Source: JBGSTR01 sp963707135
Lineage (GTDB): Bacteria > Pseudomonadota > Gammaproteobacteria > Chromatiales > Chromatiaceae
Direction of reading: 5' to 3'
Length of the DNA stretch: 64,000 nucleotides
Assembly: GCA_963707135.1 (NCBI GenBank)
Contig: CAVPOY010000026.1
Span: 26,505 to 90,504 of the forward strand
A model generated the notes under the pieces. It ran no database searches and was not told the DNA's origin. It saw only the letters and a list, made by a program, of their open reading frames with translations. Positions 10,638 through 23,717 of this stretch are shown here, piece after piece (the stretch's first letter is position 1; each line of letters begins with the position of its first letter). The translations under genes were made by a program, and so were the position numbers.

Positions 10638-10939
10638 GCGTTACCTCAATCACTCAGTGGTCGCCGCCGGTTTCGAACACCGGTCGCGTTTTTCGGAAGG
10701 CCGGGCTGTTCCAGCGGGCCCCAGCAGACGGCGCTCCTAATCGTCCTCTCCCGCGCGCGGTCGATGTCTGGATGAGGGCGAGACATTTTGTCCCGATTGG
10801 ACAGGGATCAGCGCCAAATGACTCCTGTCCGGTAATCTCTGGCAAGCGGGCCGGCGCTCCCCGGCCGGGTACGATTATTGCTCAATTTAGGGGTTGGATG
10901 CCAAGATCCCCTCACCCGTTGGGCTATCGGTAACTGGGC
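10638..10939. other. Intergenic region between the NtrC-type regulator and mobA, with two dyads
   Basis: About 300 bases without a gene, holding the divergent start regions of the sigma-54 regulator and mobA. The notable content is the dyad pair at 10764-10803, listed separately. I found no -24/-12 sigma-54 promoter and no tRNA here. Confidence 0.6.
10764..10803. promoter_or_regulatory. Tandem dyads with TGTC/GACA half-sites, candidate activator sites
   Basis: ATGTCT-N11-AGACAT (10764-10786) and TGTCC-N5-GGACA (10789-10803) lie side by side about 130-165 bases upstream of the NtrC-family gene. Another half-site, TGTCC, follows near 10825. The geometry resembles enhancer sites of sigma-54 activators, so self-regulation is inferred. 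Confidence 0.45.
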
Positions 10940-11551
10940 ATGCCGGAGGCAGAACCTACAAGAGACACGGTCACCGGCGTGGTCCTGGCCGGCGGTCAGG
11001 CCCGCCGGATGGGCGGTCAGGACAAGGGGCTGGTGCAATTCGCCGGTCGGCCGATGGTCGAATGGGTCATCGACGCCATGCGGCCCCAGGTGCACACCCT
11101 ATTGATCAACGCCAACCGCAACCGGGAGGTTTACGCGCGCTACGGCTACCCGGTAATCGCCGATCGCAACGCGGGTTACCAGGGACCGCTGGAGGGCTTC
11201 GCGAGCGCGCTCGAAGTCGCCCAGACCGACTGGATCGTCAGCGTGCCGTGCGACGGCCCGTTCCCGGCCCCGGACCTGGTTGCTCGACTGGGCGCGGCCC
11301 TGATCGCGGAGCGCGCCGAGATGGCCGTCGCCACCGACGGCAATCGGATGCAGCCGGTCTACGCCTTGATCCCTCTGGCCCTGAAGTGGAGCCTGGAGGA
11401 CTGCCTCAGCGGCGGCGAGCGCAAGATCGACCGCTGGTACGCCCGACACCGGGTCGCGCTGGCGGACTTCAGTGACTGCCGCGACTGCTTCGCCAATATC
11501 AACTCGCCGGAGGACTCGCGGCGCCTCGAGCAGGAGCTAAAGCGGCCATGA
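10940..11551 (+). CDS. mobA: Molybdenum cofactor guanylyltransferase
   Basis: A 203-residue nucleotidyltransferase that joins GMP from GTP to molybdopterin, giving the MGD cofactor used by DMSO-reductase-family enzymes. The signature VVLAGGQARRMGGQDKGL is intact, followed by the metal/GTP segment VPCDGPFPAPDL and a C-terminal FANINSPED motif typical of MobA. It overlaps mobB by four bases (ATGA), so the two are translated together. No molybdoenzyme gene is visible in the window. Confidence 0.95.
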   Translation: MPEAEPTRDTVTGVVLAGGQARRMGGQDKGLVQFAGRPMVEWVIDAMRPQVHTLLINANRNREVYARYGYPVIADRNAGYQGPLEGFASALEVAQTDWIVSVPCDGPFPAPDLVARLGAALIAERAEMAVATDGNRMQPVYALIPLALKWSLEDCLSGGERKIDRWYARHRVALADFSDCRDCFANINSPEDSRRLEQELKRP

Positions 11552-12093
11552 TTCAGTGCCCCATCCCGATCCTGGGGTTCTGCGGCTACAGCGGCAGCGG
11601 CAAGACCAACCTGCTCTCCCGTCTGATCCCACTGTTGAAGGCGCGCGGCCTGCGGCTGGCGCTGCTCAAGCACGCGCATCACAGCTTCGACGTCGACCAG
11701 CCTGGAAAGGATAGCTACGAGCTCAGGCGCGCCGGGGCCGACCAGGTGCTGGTGGCGTCGCGAAACCGGTTGGCGATGGTCAAGGAGTGCCGCGGACGGA
11801 CCACCGAGCCCAGGTTAGCGGAGCTCTTGCCCTGCATCGACACCCGGGACCTCGACCTGATCCTGGTCGAGGGCTTCAAGCGCGAGCCGATCCCGAAAAT
11901 CGAGGTGTGCCGGCCGTCGCTCGGACGACCCCGGATTCATGATCGGGACCCCCACGTGATCGCGGTCGCGAGCGATATCGCTTTTCAGACCGCCCGCGTC
12001 CTGCCTCGGCTGGACCTGAACGACACCGAGGCCGTGCTCGACTTTGTCGCGGACTGGCTGGAAGGCAGCCCGACTTTCGCGGTTTCGATCTGA
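11548..12093 (+). CDS. mobB: Molybdopterin-guanine dinucleotide biosynthesis adapter protein
   Basis: A 181-residue P-loop GTPase-like protein. Walker A is GYSGSGKTNLL near the N-terminus, followed by LALLKHAHHSFDVDQPGKDSY, the hallmark of MobB, and LDLILVEGFKREPIPKIEV. MobB is not essential in E. coli and is thought to assist MobA with GTP or cofactor delivery. It begins inside the last codons of mobA (ATGA overlap). Confidence 0.95.
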   Translation: MIQCPIPILGFCGYSGSGKTNLLSRLIPLLKARGLRLALLKHAHHSFDVDQPGKDSYELRRAGADQVLVASRNRLAMVKECRGRTTEPRLAELLPCIDTRDLDLILVEGFKREPIPKIEVCRPSLGRPRIHDRDPHVIAVASDIAFQTARVLPRLDLNDTEAVLDFVADWLEGSPTFAVSI

Positions 12094-12282
12094 CCCCCGC
12101 TCTGATTGGCGGCATTTTCCGCTCGAACTCTTGAATGACAGCCGGCGCGGGCATCATGTACGATCCGCCCTCACCCGAACAGGTCCGGGTCCAATGCCCC
12201 CATCGGGCGGCGACTCAACCCTCTTGTCCGACCTGTGTTTTTTTCGTAACAGCTAGTTAAGAACTATCTCGAGGAGCTGTCC

Positions 12283-13008
12283 ATGTCTCTGATGAAACGT
12301 TCCCTTGCCGAGCTGATCGGCACCTTCTGGTTAGTACTTGGCGGCTGCGGCGCCGCCGTCTTCGCCGCAGGGGTGCCGGACGTCGGCATCGGCTACCTGG
12401 GCGTCGCCTTCGCCTTCGGCCTCACGGTGCTGACCATGGCCTATGCCATCGGCCAGATCTCCGGCTGTCATCTCAATCCCGCCGTCTCGGTGGGGCTGGC
12501 CGTGGGCGGTCGCTTCAGCTTCGCGGACTTGCCCGCTTATGTCATCGCCCAGACCATCGGGGCCATCCTCGCGGCCTTTCTGATCCTCTTTATCGCCAGC
12601 GACATGGGGCTTTACAAGGAGGGTCAGGCAACCTTCACGCTGGCCGCCAACAGCCTGGCGGTCAACGGCTACGGCGAACTCTCACCCCAGGGCTACGGGA
12701 TGATGGCCGGCCTGGTGACCGAGATCGTCATGACCGCGATGTTCTTGTTCATCATCCTCGGCGCTACCCACAAACAGGCTCACGCCGTAGCCGGCGGGCT
12801 CGCCATCGGCCTGGCCCTGACCCTGATCCATCTGATCTCGATCCCGGTCACCAATACCTCGGTGAACCCCGCGCGCAGCACCGGCCCAGCCCTGGCGTTG
12901 GCCATGGCCGGCGAGGGCAAGGCGCTGGCGCAGCTGTGGCTGTTCTGGATTGCACCCATCGTCGGGGCGACGATCGCCGGCGTCATCTTCCGGATGTTCG
13001 AGGAGTAG
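12283..13008 (+). CDS. aqpZ: Aquaporin Z
   Basis: A 241-residue MIP-family channel with six predicted membrane helices and the two pore-lining NPA boxes, HLNPAVS and SVNPARS. The AqpZ-type N-terminus (KRSLAELIGTFWLVLGGCGAAV) and the ARSTGPAL segment favour a water channel over a glycerol facilitator. A strong ribosome site (GAGGAG) lies 7 bases before the ATG. It probably stands alone; a hairpin lies about 30 bases after the stop. Confidence 0.95.
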   Translation: MSLMKRSLAELIGTFWLVLGGCGAAVFAAGVPDVGIGYLGVAFAFGLTVLTMAYAIGQISGCHLNPAVSVGLAVGGRFSFADLPAYVIAQTIGAILAAFLILFIASDMGLYKEGQATFTLAANSLAVNGYGELSPQGYGMMAGLVTEIVMTAMFLFIILGATHKQAHAVAGGLAIGLALTLIHLISIPVTNTSVNPARSTGPALALAMAGEGKALAQLWLFWIAPIVGATIAGVIFRMFEE

Positions 13009-13559
13009 CGACCAACGCCTCGCGTCCAGCCGTGTCGCCCGTGCTTCACGGGCGGCACGAACTTGCTCGTCCCTTTGACGTCGAGTCCGTTCGCGACGAC
13101 CGCGAACCAGGCGTCAGCTGGCGAGACAGCCTGCCATCGAGAATCTCCACGGGCCGTCGCGAAACCAACCCAGCAACAACCCGCATGATCGAGCGACCGA
13201 CACGGCCAACACGCGCCCTAGCCCTGCAACCGGGTTAAGCACAGCTGCTGACTCAGGATGACGCGGCGACCAAGCCGAACGTCGTCGTGACCGGGATGAC
13301 GACGTCCGCATTCACAAAATAAGCGCGCACAACCACGGCTTCGGCGAGCGCCACGGCAGTCTCTAAACGACGCCCGCTCTCGATCGTCGTGGGCATTTGC
13401 CTGGGCCCATTGACCCGTCGTCCGGCCTGCCCGGCACGCCCGCCTGTTCGTGAGCCACAGGTTCGGCGAGAATGTCCCCGCGCTCCCCGGCGGAAGCCGG
13501 CCGGGGGCGCATGTCCGACCATAGACACCCGTCCGGCGTAACCATCGAGGAGAGATACC
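13009..13559. other. Gene-free stretch between aqpZ and the HAD phosphatase
   Basis: About 550 bases with no supported gene. It holds the hairpin after aqpZ and the promoter region of the phosphatase gene. Antisense ORFs crossing it continue into the phosphatase and look like high-GC shadows. Confidence 0.5.
13036..13054 (+). terminator. Hairpin downstream of aqpZ (no U-tract)
   Basis: CGCCCGTG-CTT-CACGGGCG forms a perfect 8-bp stem 28 bases after the aqpZ stop. No T-run follows, so it may act as an mRNA 3' end stabiliser or a weak terminator rather than a classical intrinsic terminator. Confidence 0.4.
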
Positions 13560-14534
13560 ATGCGAGTGCTGCTTGCCCTGCTCGCCGCGATAACATTTTC
13601 GACGGCCACGGCCGACCCGCTGCCATCATGGAACGACGGTCCCGCCAAACAGGCGATCACAACCTTCGTTACCGACGTGACTAACGCCGGAGGACCGGAT
13701 TTCGTCCCTCCGGCCCAGCGCATCGCGGTGTTCGATAACGACGGCACCCTGTGGGTCGAGCAGCCCATGTACACCCAACTGGCCTTTGTGCTCGACCGCG
13801 TCAAGGCCCTGGCCGCCGAGCACCCGGAGTGGAAGGAGCAGCAGCCGTTCAAGGCCGCGCTCGACGGCGATATGGCCGCGCTGGGAGCGTCGGGCATGGA
13901 GGGACTGATGGGGCTACTGATGGCGACCCATTCGGGGATGACCAGCGACGAGTTCGCGACCACAGCCTCCGACTGGATCGGCTCGGCCCGTCACCCGCGC
14001 TTCGAACGCCCCTACACCGAGCTGGTCTACCAGCCGATGCTGGAGCTGCTCGATTACCTGCGCGCCAACGGGTTCAAGGCCTTCATCGTCTCCGGCGGGG
14101 GCATCGACTTCATGCGGCCTTGGACGGAGCAAGTCTACGGCATCCCCCCGGAGCAGGTCGTGGGCTCGCAGATTGAGCTGAAGTTCGAGCTGCGCGACGG
14201 CAAGCCCGTGATCGTGCGGGAACCGAAGGTGGCCTTCATCGACGACAAGGCCGGAAAGCCGGTGGGCATCGAACGCCACATCGGCCGCCGACCCATCCTC
14301 GCGTTCGGCAACTCCGATGGCGACCTGCAGATGCTCCAATACACCACCGGCGGGCCGGGCCGGCGGCTCGGTCTGCTTCTGCATCACACGGATGCCGAGC
14401 GCGAATATGCCTATGACCGGGAAAGCCACTTCGGCAAACTCGACAAGGCGCTCGATCTGGCCGGCGATGCCGGTTGGGTCGTGGTGTCGATCAAGGACGA
14501 CTGGTCGCAGGTGTTTCCAACCGTCGCACGCTGA
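13560..14534 (+). CDS. Exported HAD-superfamily phosphatase
   Basis: 324 residues with a cleavable Sec signal peptide (MRVLLALLAAITFSTATA). The HAD motifs are complete: motif I FDNDGTLW (D59, D61), motif II FIVSGGG, a lysine before motif IV, and motif IV AFGNSDGDLQML. Acid-phosphatase activity on small phosphomonoesters in the periplasm is inferred; the specific substrate is unknown. A good ribosome site (GGAGAG) precedes the ATG. A decayed fragment of a close homologue lies at 34983-35140. Confidence 0.88.
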   Translation: MRVLLALLAAITFSTATADPLPSWNDGPAKQAITTFVTDVTNAGGPDFVPPAQRIAVFDNDGTLWVEQPMYTQLAFVLDRVKALAAEHPEWKEQQPFKAALDGDMAALGASGMEGLMGLLMATHSGMTSDEFATTASDWIGSARHPRFERPYTELVYQPMLELLDYLRANGFKAFIVSGGGIDFMRPWTEQVYGIPPEQVVGSQIELKFELRDGKPVIVREPKVAFIDDKAGKPVGIERHIGRRPILAFGNSDGDLQMLQYTTGGPGRRLGLLLHHTDAEREYAYDRESHFGKLDKALDLAGDAGWVVVSIKDDWSQVFPTVAR

Positions 14535-14810
14535 CGTCGGCCAGGCGGCCGCCGGATGCCCGCGGCCGCCCGGGCACGTCATGGGGGAGGTAACGCGCGG
14601 CCACTCCGATGATCGATACTTCACATGTCGATCGGAAGGGTCGGGTGGTCGCCGGTTGACCGGAGAGTTCCGCCCCCGTCTCGCAGGATTGAAGTGCCCC
14701 GGTCTCATGTGACGCGTGGGGGAGATCTCCGGCCGTGCGTTCGACCCTCCGAGAGCGGAAGGTGCGAGCCCGCCACACGTTTTGCGGACGGGCTTCGCGA
14801 GATGATCGCG

Positions 14811-15209
14811 TTACCGGTTCAGGAAATGATCGCGGTCTCGGTCTCGGTCTCGGTCGCGGTCCCTATCGAGGTCTTTGTCTCTTTCTCTGTCGCGGTCCTG
14901 GTCCCGAACGGGATCAGCGGCTGCCCGGCCAGTTCGCGGGCCGGCGCTTGGGCCCGGGCCGGCGCTTGGACCGGGACCAGCGCTCGGACCGGGGCCAGCG
15001 CTGAGGCCAGGCGCCTCGCTGCCGTAGCCGAACCCGCCACCCGAGGACCCACCGGAACCAGAGGAGCCACCACTTCCGCCTCCGCCGCCACCACCTCCGC
15101 CACCACCTCCGCCGCCACCTCCGCCGCCACCTGAGTAAGCGGGCCTCGAGGCCGTGATCAAGGAGAGCCCACTGCCAAGCATCCAGAGGGCAAAAGTTCG
15201 TCTGTTCAT
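14811..15209 (-). CDS. Exported low-complexity protein, poly-Gly / GPGPSA / Asp-Arg repeats
   Basis: 132 residues. The N-terminus, MNRRTFALWMLGSGLSLITASRPA, looks like an export signal, with a Tat-like twin arginine. It is followed by an uninterrupted run of about 19 glycines, a Gly/Ser-rich stretch, four GPGPSA-type repeats and a C-terminal DRDRDRD array. The start at 15209 is set by a GGAGG ribosome site 8 bases upstream. No domain is recognisable. The clear signal and ribosome site argue for a real gene, but such repeats also produce spurious ORFs. It could be a surface or matrix protein. Confidence 0.55.
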   Translation of the reverse strand: MNRRTFALWMLGSGLSLITASRPAYSGGGGGGGGGGGGGGGGGGGSGGSSGSGGSSGGGFGYGSEAPGLSAGPGPSAGPGPSAGPGPSAGPRTGRAAADPVRDQDRDRERDKDLDRDRDRDRDRDRDHFLNR

Positions 15210-15484
15210 TTGAGCCTCCACGATATTTCGGTTCTTGACTACCACGAACCCGTGGGTTGCTGGCTACCCACTCGCATTAAGTCTAGCCCATGGTTTCGGA
15301 CCTCTTTCTTGCCAAGGTGCTATTGCGGCTACGGAGCCTCTGTCCAGATGCCTAGCCCGCCGTGTCGGACCGCACGGCAAGGATCTCCGACGCAGGGTTC
15401 CGCCGTTTTCGGCCGCCGCGGATTGCCACCGGGAGCCGCTTCTGGCAGATAATCGCCGGGTAAAAACCGACTGGAGGACCCCCC

Positions 15485-15898
15485 GTGACCACGAACAGCG
15501 GCCCCCGCCACGGCAAGACCGGAAAACCCATCGACACCGGCAAGCTCGATCGCGTCGTCGCCGATGCGCGCAAGGCGCGCGACGAGCGTGACGCCGGCTA
15601 TCGTGAGCAGGCACTGAAGCTTTACCCCTGGGTGTGCGGGCGTTGCGGTCGCAATTTCACCCGCGAGAACCTGCGCGAGCTTACGGTCCATCACAAGGAC
15701 ATGGACCACGACAACAATCCCCCCGATGGCAGCAACTGGGAGCTGCTCTGTCTCTACTGCCACGACAACGAGCACCAGAAATACGAGGAGCACATCGCGG
15801 CCATCGCGGCCGGGCGCGGGACCGGCAGCGGGGGCTCCGCGAGCCGGACGACGCACAAGGCCTTCGAGGGCCTCGCGGAGCTGCTGAAGAAGGGCTGA
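15485..15898 (+). CDS. yajD: HNH nuclease family protein YajD
   Basis: A 137-residue HNH protein of the YajD family. The ββα-metal core shows CGRC, the catalytic HH pair in LTVHHKDMDHDNNPPDG, the central asparagine in SNWELLCLYC, and the final CHDNEHQK. Two CxxC pairs should bind a structural zinc. YajD's physiological role in gammaproteobacteria is not established. Translation begins at a GTG with GGAGG about 7 bases upstream. Confidence 0.9.
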   Translation: MTTNSGPRHGKTGKPIDTGKLDRVVADARKARDERDAGYREQALKLYPWVCGRCGRNFTRENLRELTVHHKDMDHDNNPPDGSNWELLCLYCHDNEHQKYEEHIAAIAAGRGTGSGGSASRTTHKAFEGLAELLKKG

Positions 15899-15976
15899 GG
15901 GAGGGGAGCATCCATGCTCCGCACGACGGCGCAAAGTATTTGCGCCTACTTGGCGCGACCGGCATCCCGCGGGCGC

Positions 15977-18900
15977 TCAGATGTCCAGGGTCTCGCCGCC
16001 AGGCTCGACGTCGTTCCTTCGGCGCCACCCGGCGAGGCCCTTTAGCTGGGTTTCCCGCCACAGGACGGGCCTAGAGAAGCCTTCCCAGCCCCAGCGCAGC
16101 CAATCGAGCAGCCGGAACGCGAGCCACAGGGACCAGGCCAGCATAAGTGCCCGATAGGCCAGCATCGGTAGCGACACCACCCAGAATTCGGGCAGGTTCG
16201 GTCCGCCACGGTCCTGGTACCAGCTCAACAGGGCGGCTGACGAGCCGTTGCCCCGGATCTGCATCTCCGGAGCACCGAGCAGGCCCTGTTGCACCGCGCC
16301 GATCAGGGCGCCCAGGGCCGCTATCGTCAGCAGCATCAGCCCGACCTGGGCCAGGTTGTAGCGCCCGCGCGGGGCCTCCTCGCCGAGCCGGCGCCGCAGC
16401 CCCAGCGCGAACAACCAGCCGACGATCAGGATCACGACCCAGACCTCGGACAGGCTGAGCCCGATGCCGAGCAGCAACCAATCGTGGGTGCGCAGCGGCG
16501 TGACGCGGCTGCGTCCGAGAACCAGGGCGAGCACGCCCACCACCAGCAGCACCCCCCAGAAGAGCACCACCGGACCGATCCTGGGCCCGCCCGTGAACAG
16601 GATCCACCGGTCCTCCGGCATCCGCAGAGACAGGTTCAGGTTCACCGCCGCGGACCCCAGGTCCGGAGTCGACGGGCGATAGTGGAGGCCAAGCGGACGA
16701 GGCTCTCGCCAGGTCAACGACGCCTGCTGGGACCCCGGCACCAGCGGCAGCTCGATGTCCTCCCCTTGCGCCGGCAACGGCAGATCCCGCCCGTCGAGCA
16801 GGATCCGGGTCGGCTCGGCGCCCGCCGGCAGGGCGATGCGATGGGTGCCACCCTGGGTGCTGCGCAAAGCAATCGTCAGCTCGGCATCGGCGGCACGGCG
16901 TCCGGGCGCGACCGAGTAGCCGACGCGGTCGACGGTCAACGTCGGCCCCGGCTCACCGGCCGGGCGGGTGAACCGCAGCGTGAGGGTCTCCCCCGGTCGC
17001 GGCCGCCAGGTCGGGAGCCAGCGATCGGCGTCACCCAGCGGATGCACGGCCGGGATGCCCGCGTAGTCCAGATGCCACTGGGGGCTCGGATCGAGGCGCC
17101 ACTCCTCGCTCACCCGTGGGTCCTCGCCGGCGGTCAAAACAAGCTCCGAGACCGGCTCCAGCGTCGACGCCCAGCCGGTTTCCCTGGTCCCCGGTGCCAG
17201 GCTCACCAGCAACGCGCCGTCGCGAATCTGGGCATCCGCCGTCTGAACGGACTCGCCGGGCAGCAACGGCACCGGGAGCAGCGCCGGGAATTCCGGCGCC
17301 GACAGCCTCTGGACCCGGCTCTCGACCCGCCAGTCGACACCGACGCGCAGCGTCCGCTCGACCCTGAGCAGCGGCGGCAGCGGGCCCTGGGTCAGCGTCT
17401 CCTCGACACCGCCATCCTGCTCCGAGAGCCGCACCAGCTGGATCTGGTCCCCGGGCCGCCCGGTCCCGTCGAGCCCCTCGATGGACCAGCCGTCGGCCTG
17501 GACGTCCAGGTGCCGGGGTCGCAGCGGTAGCGTGATCTGGATCTGATCGCGCCCCGGCAACGGGCCGGCCAGCTCGACCCGGTGCCGGCCGCGGCCGAGG
17601 GCCACCAGCAACTGGTCGGCCGCGCCGCGACGCAGCTGATCCAGGCGGACGCCGTCGACGCTGACCTCGGTCGGCAGCCAGCCGCCCGGTCCGCCCGGGA
17701 CCGGGGCGGCCACCGGGTCGGCCGCATCCAGGGTCAGGACCAGCTCGAGTCGCCGCGGATCGGCCTTCAGGAACAGGGACGACAGCTCGGCGCACTCGGG
17801 CAGGCAGTCCGGCGGCGCCAGCAGGCGGGACCGGAGCTGGTCGAGCATTTCCTGCGTCGGCAGGTCGCCGGCCTCGGCCGGGCTCGGCCCCAGCATCGCC
17901 CAGGACCCGGCCGCGACCCAGGCGAACAGCAACAGTCCTGCCGCATTGGTCCGGGGCCTCGGCGCGCGGTCGATCAGGCCGGACATTCGCAGCGCCAGCA
18001 ACAGCAGCAGCAGGCTGCCCAGCAGGGCCATCGCGAGCCGCATCGCCGGCCGGATCAGCCACAGGCGCGCGGCCTCTCCGCGGTCCGCCGGACCGCTCCA
18101 GCTGAGCTCGAAGCTGCTCCAGCGCCAGTCGGGAACACCGGGACCGGACTGGACTCGGGCGTCCGGGTCGATCTGGTCTATCGGCGGCGGCGCGGGGGGC
18201 GCCGCGGACGGCAGCCCCGTGCCCAGCTTGGCCCGCGCCGCCTCGGGTGCGGCATCAGCCGCCTCGAAGGCGACGTCGGCCTGGGTCATGGCCTCGCTCA
18301 TGGTCCTCGGCAGGCCCACGGCGAGACCCGGACCGCCGATCCCCACCCAGGACCGCTCCAGGTGCGGATACAGCCCGTCGCGGACATGCGACACCAGAAA
18401 GGGCAGACCGATCACCAGCAGGGCCAACAGCGTGAGCCGGAAGTACCAGCTGACCAGACCCCGAAGCCGCGCCATCCCGGATCGCTCCGACTGGACCGGC
18501 AACAGACGCAGCAGGGCCGCGCCGGCCAGCAGATTTAGCCACACCAGCCTCGGCGCCCCGGGGACCTGCCAGGTCAACCCCAGGGCCAGCAGGGCCAGGA
18601 CCCCCCAGCCAAGCCCCCAGAGCCGTGAAACACCGAGCGCCAGGATCAGCACCAGGAACAGGTCGAGCAGGGTCCAGCGCGCGACCCAGCTGTCCGGTAG
18701 GTTGTCGACCCCGGAGGCGGCGAACAGGTCCCAACCCGGCGGCAGATTCAGCTGCGAGCGCACCGCGTCAAAGTCCAGCGCCCAGCCGGAGGCCGGAACG
18801 TGCGCGGGGTCGACGGCGAGCCGGCTATCCGCAACCAGATCGAGCCTGCCACGGCGCACCTCGACACCGGGATTGGCGTTCGGATCGAGCCGGGTGATCA

Positions 18901-20080
18901 GACGCGGCTGACCGTCGATCCTGACCTGCCCGAGCTCGAGCCCTGGAGCCGCCTCCAGGCGCCAGCTCCGTGTCAGCTGGCCCCCTATCCTGTCCTGGAC
19001 GCTGTAGCCGCCCCCGTCCGAGTCCAGCCACAGCGCGCGCGAGAGCTGCAGCCGGTCCGGCGCCGGGTCCGGGTCCCCACGGCGCTGCTCGACCAGGTCC
19101 ACGGTCGCCGCGGGACCGACCCGGTAAACGGGCAGCCGGAACCAGCCTGCCGGGATCCCGGTCTGGCGCGGGTCGATGGGCTCGAGGCCCTCGACCTCGA
19201 CCTGGCGCAGGTCCGGGTGCGACCTGAATGCCCAGACCTCGTCCCTCGGCCAGGGCGGCGCGAGAGTCCCGCGGCCAAGCGCCGTCACCAGTCCGGCGTG
19301 ATATTCCGCGAGCTCGACGACCCAGTGACCCGGGCGCACCTGCAGGTGCAGGGTGCCGTCCGGGTCCAGTCGCGACGGCAGGGGGGTTTCGACCCGCAGG
19401 GGGGTCCCTCCGGGGAGCAGCGCCGGCCCGATTCTGATCTGACGTGCACGCCCGGCGACGTCGAGCTCGAGGCGCGTCGTCACCTGCAGCGGCAGATCGT
19501 CGTCGACCAGCCGATAGACGACGAGGCCCAGGCGGTCGCCATCGGTTGCCCCCTCGGCGGGATCCCGGTCGCCGATCCAGAGCCGGCCGCCCGACTCGAC
19601 ACGAGGCTCGGCCACCGGACTCCCGTCGAGGACCAACGAGACCAGCCCCGTCTCGGGCGAGACCGCCAGCGCGTCGGGACGCGTGGCCCAGCGGAAGCGC
19701 CCGCTCAACGCATGGCTTCCGGGTTCCAGCCGGACGGCCGGTTGGCCCTCGCGCGACACGACCGGCACCGGCCGGTCGCCGTCGTGGACGTCGAGCGGCC
19801 AGCTATCCCCGTTGCCGGGCAGCGGTACCCAGGCCTCGGCGAACAGCTGCCACTGTTGAGCGAAAAGACCGCCTTTCCGATCCAGATCCAGGTAGAGCTG
19901 ACCTGGCCAGGCGCAGAGCCGGGCCCCGTCGCCCTGGGCGATCGGACATTCGCGCCAGTCCTGCTTGTCGAGCACCCATGGGACCCAGACCTCGAGCGGC
20001 TCCGGGACATGGGGAACGGGACCGGCGTGCGACGCCGCAACCAGTGCCCATAGCAGCAGAAAGGCGGACGGTCGGGACAT
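15977..20080 (-). CDS. Large envelope protein of unknown function with two membrane domains
   Basis: 1367 residues. A Sec signal peptide (MSRPSAFLLLWALVAASHAG) is followed by ~460 residues of β-rich, probably periplasmic sequence. Membrane helices follow around residues 467-513, 547-560, 678-702 and 712-730, then a second soluble β-rich region (~740-1155). A C-terminal cluster of four helices lies at ~1160-1327. I recognise no catalytic motif. The start at ATG 20080 has a GAGGAA ribosome site and removes an 83-residue non-conserved extension. It diverges from mfd, with 140 bases between the starts. No frameshift interrupts 4.1 kb. Confidence 0.75.
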   Translation of the reverse strand: MSRPSAFLLLWALVAASHAGPVPHVPEPLEVWVPWVLDKQDWRECPIAQGDGARLCAWPGQLYLDLDRKGGLFAQQWQLFAEAWVPLPGNGDSWPLDVHDGDRPVPVVSREGQPAVRLEPGSHALSGRFRWATRPDALAVSPETGLVSLVLDGSPVAEPRVESGGRLWIGDRDPAEGATDGDRLGLVVYRLVDDDLPLQVTTRLELDVAGRARQIRIGPALLPGGTPLRVETPLPSRLDPDGTLHLQVRPGHWVVELAEYHAGLVTALGRGTLAPPWPRDEVWAFRSHPDLRQVEVEGLEPIDPRQTGIPAGWFRLPVYRVGPAATVDLVEQRRGDPDPAPDRLQLSRALWLDSDGGGYSVQDRIGGQLTRSWRLEAAPGLELGQVRIDGQPRLITRLDPNANPGVEVRRGRLDLVADSRLAVDPAHVPASGWALDFDAVRSQLNLPPGWDLFAASGVDNLPDSWVARWTLLDLFLVLILALGVSRLWGLGWGVLALLALGLTWQVPGAPRLVWLNLLAGAALLRLLPVQSERSGMARLRGLVSWYFRLTLLALLVIGLPFLVSHVRDGLYPHLERSWVGIGGPGLAVGLPRTMSEAMTQADVAFEAADAAPEAARAKLGTGLPSAAPPAPPPIDQIDPDARVQSGPGVPDWRWSSFELSWSGPADRGEAARLWLIRPAMRLAMALLGSLLLLLLALRMSGLIDRAPRPRTNAAGLLLFAWVAAGSWAMLGPSPAEAGDLPTQEMLDQLRSRLLAPPDCLPECAELSSLFLKADPRRLELVLTLDAADPVAAPVPGGPGGWLPTEVSVDGVRLDQLRRGAADQLLVALGRGRHRVELAGPLPGRDQIQITLPLRPRHLDVQADGWSIEGLDGTGRPGDQIQLVRLSEQDGGVEETLTQGPLPPLLRVERTLRVGVDWRVESRVQRLSAPEFPALLPVPLLPGESVQTADAQIRDGALLVSLAPGTRETGWASTLEPVSELVLTAGEDPRVSEEWRLDPSPQWHLDYAGIPAVHPLGDADRWLPTWRPRPGETLTLRFTRPAGEPGPTLTVDRVGYSVAPGRRAADAELTIALRSTQGGTHRIALPAGAEPTRILLDGRDLPLPAQGEDIELPLVPGSQQASLTWREPRPLGLHYRPSTPDLGSAAVNLNLSLRMPEDRWILFTGGPRIGPVVLFWGVLLVVGVLALVLGRSRVTPLRTHDWLLLGIGLSLSEVWVVILIVGWLFALGLRRRLGEEAPRGRYNLAQVGLMLLTIAALGALIGAVQQGLLGAPEMQIRGNGSSAALLSWYQDRGGPNLPEFWVVSLPMLAYRALMLAWSLWLAFRLLDWLRWGWEGFSRPVLWRETQLKGLAGWRRRNDVEPGGETLDI

Positions 20081-20220
20081 ACGGGGTTCCTCGCGAATAG
20101 GCTGCTCGGGCCGCGAACCGGCGGCTCTGACCAGTGTAGCGGGGCCGCCCCCGTCCTGCAGCGCGACCGTTGCTGTGCGAGAATCGCGGCCCTGTCGCAG
20201 GCTCCCGAGGAATCCAGCCG

Positions 20221-23703
<3,483 letters not shown>

Positions 23704-23717
23704 CGGGCCGCCCCTGC

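Noticed and set aside
16289..17530. Long plus-strand ORF opposite the 1367-residue membrane protein
   Set aside because: Low-complexity Arg/Gln/Pro composition and antisense to a clean 4.1-kb gene with signal peptide and ribosome site.
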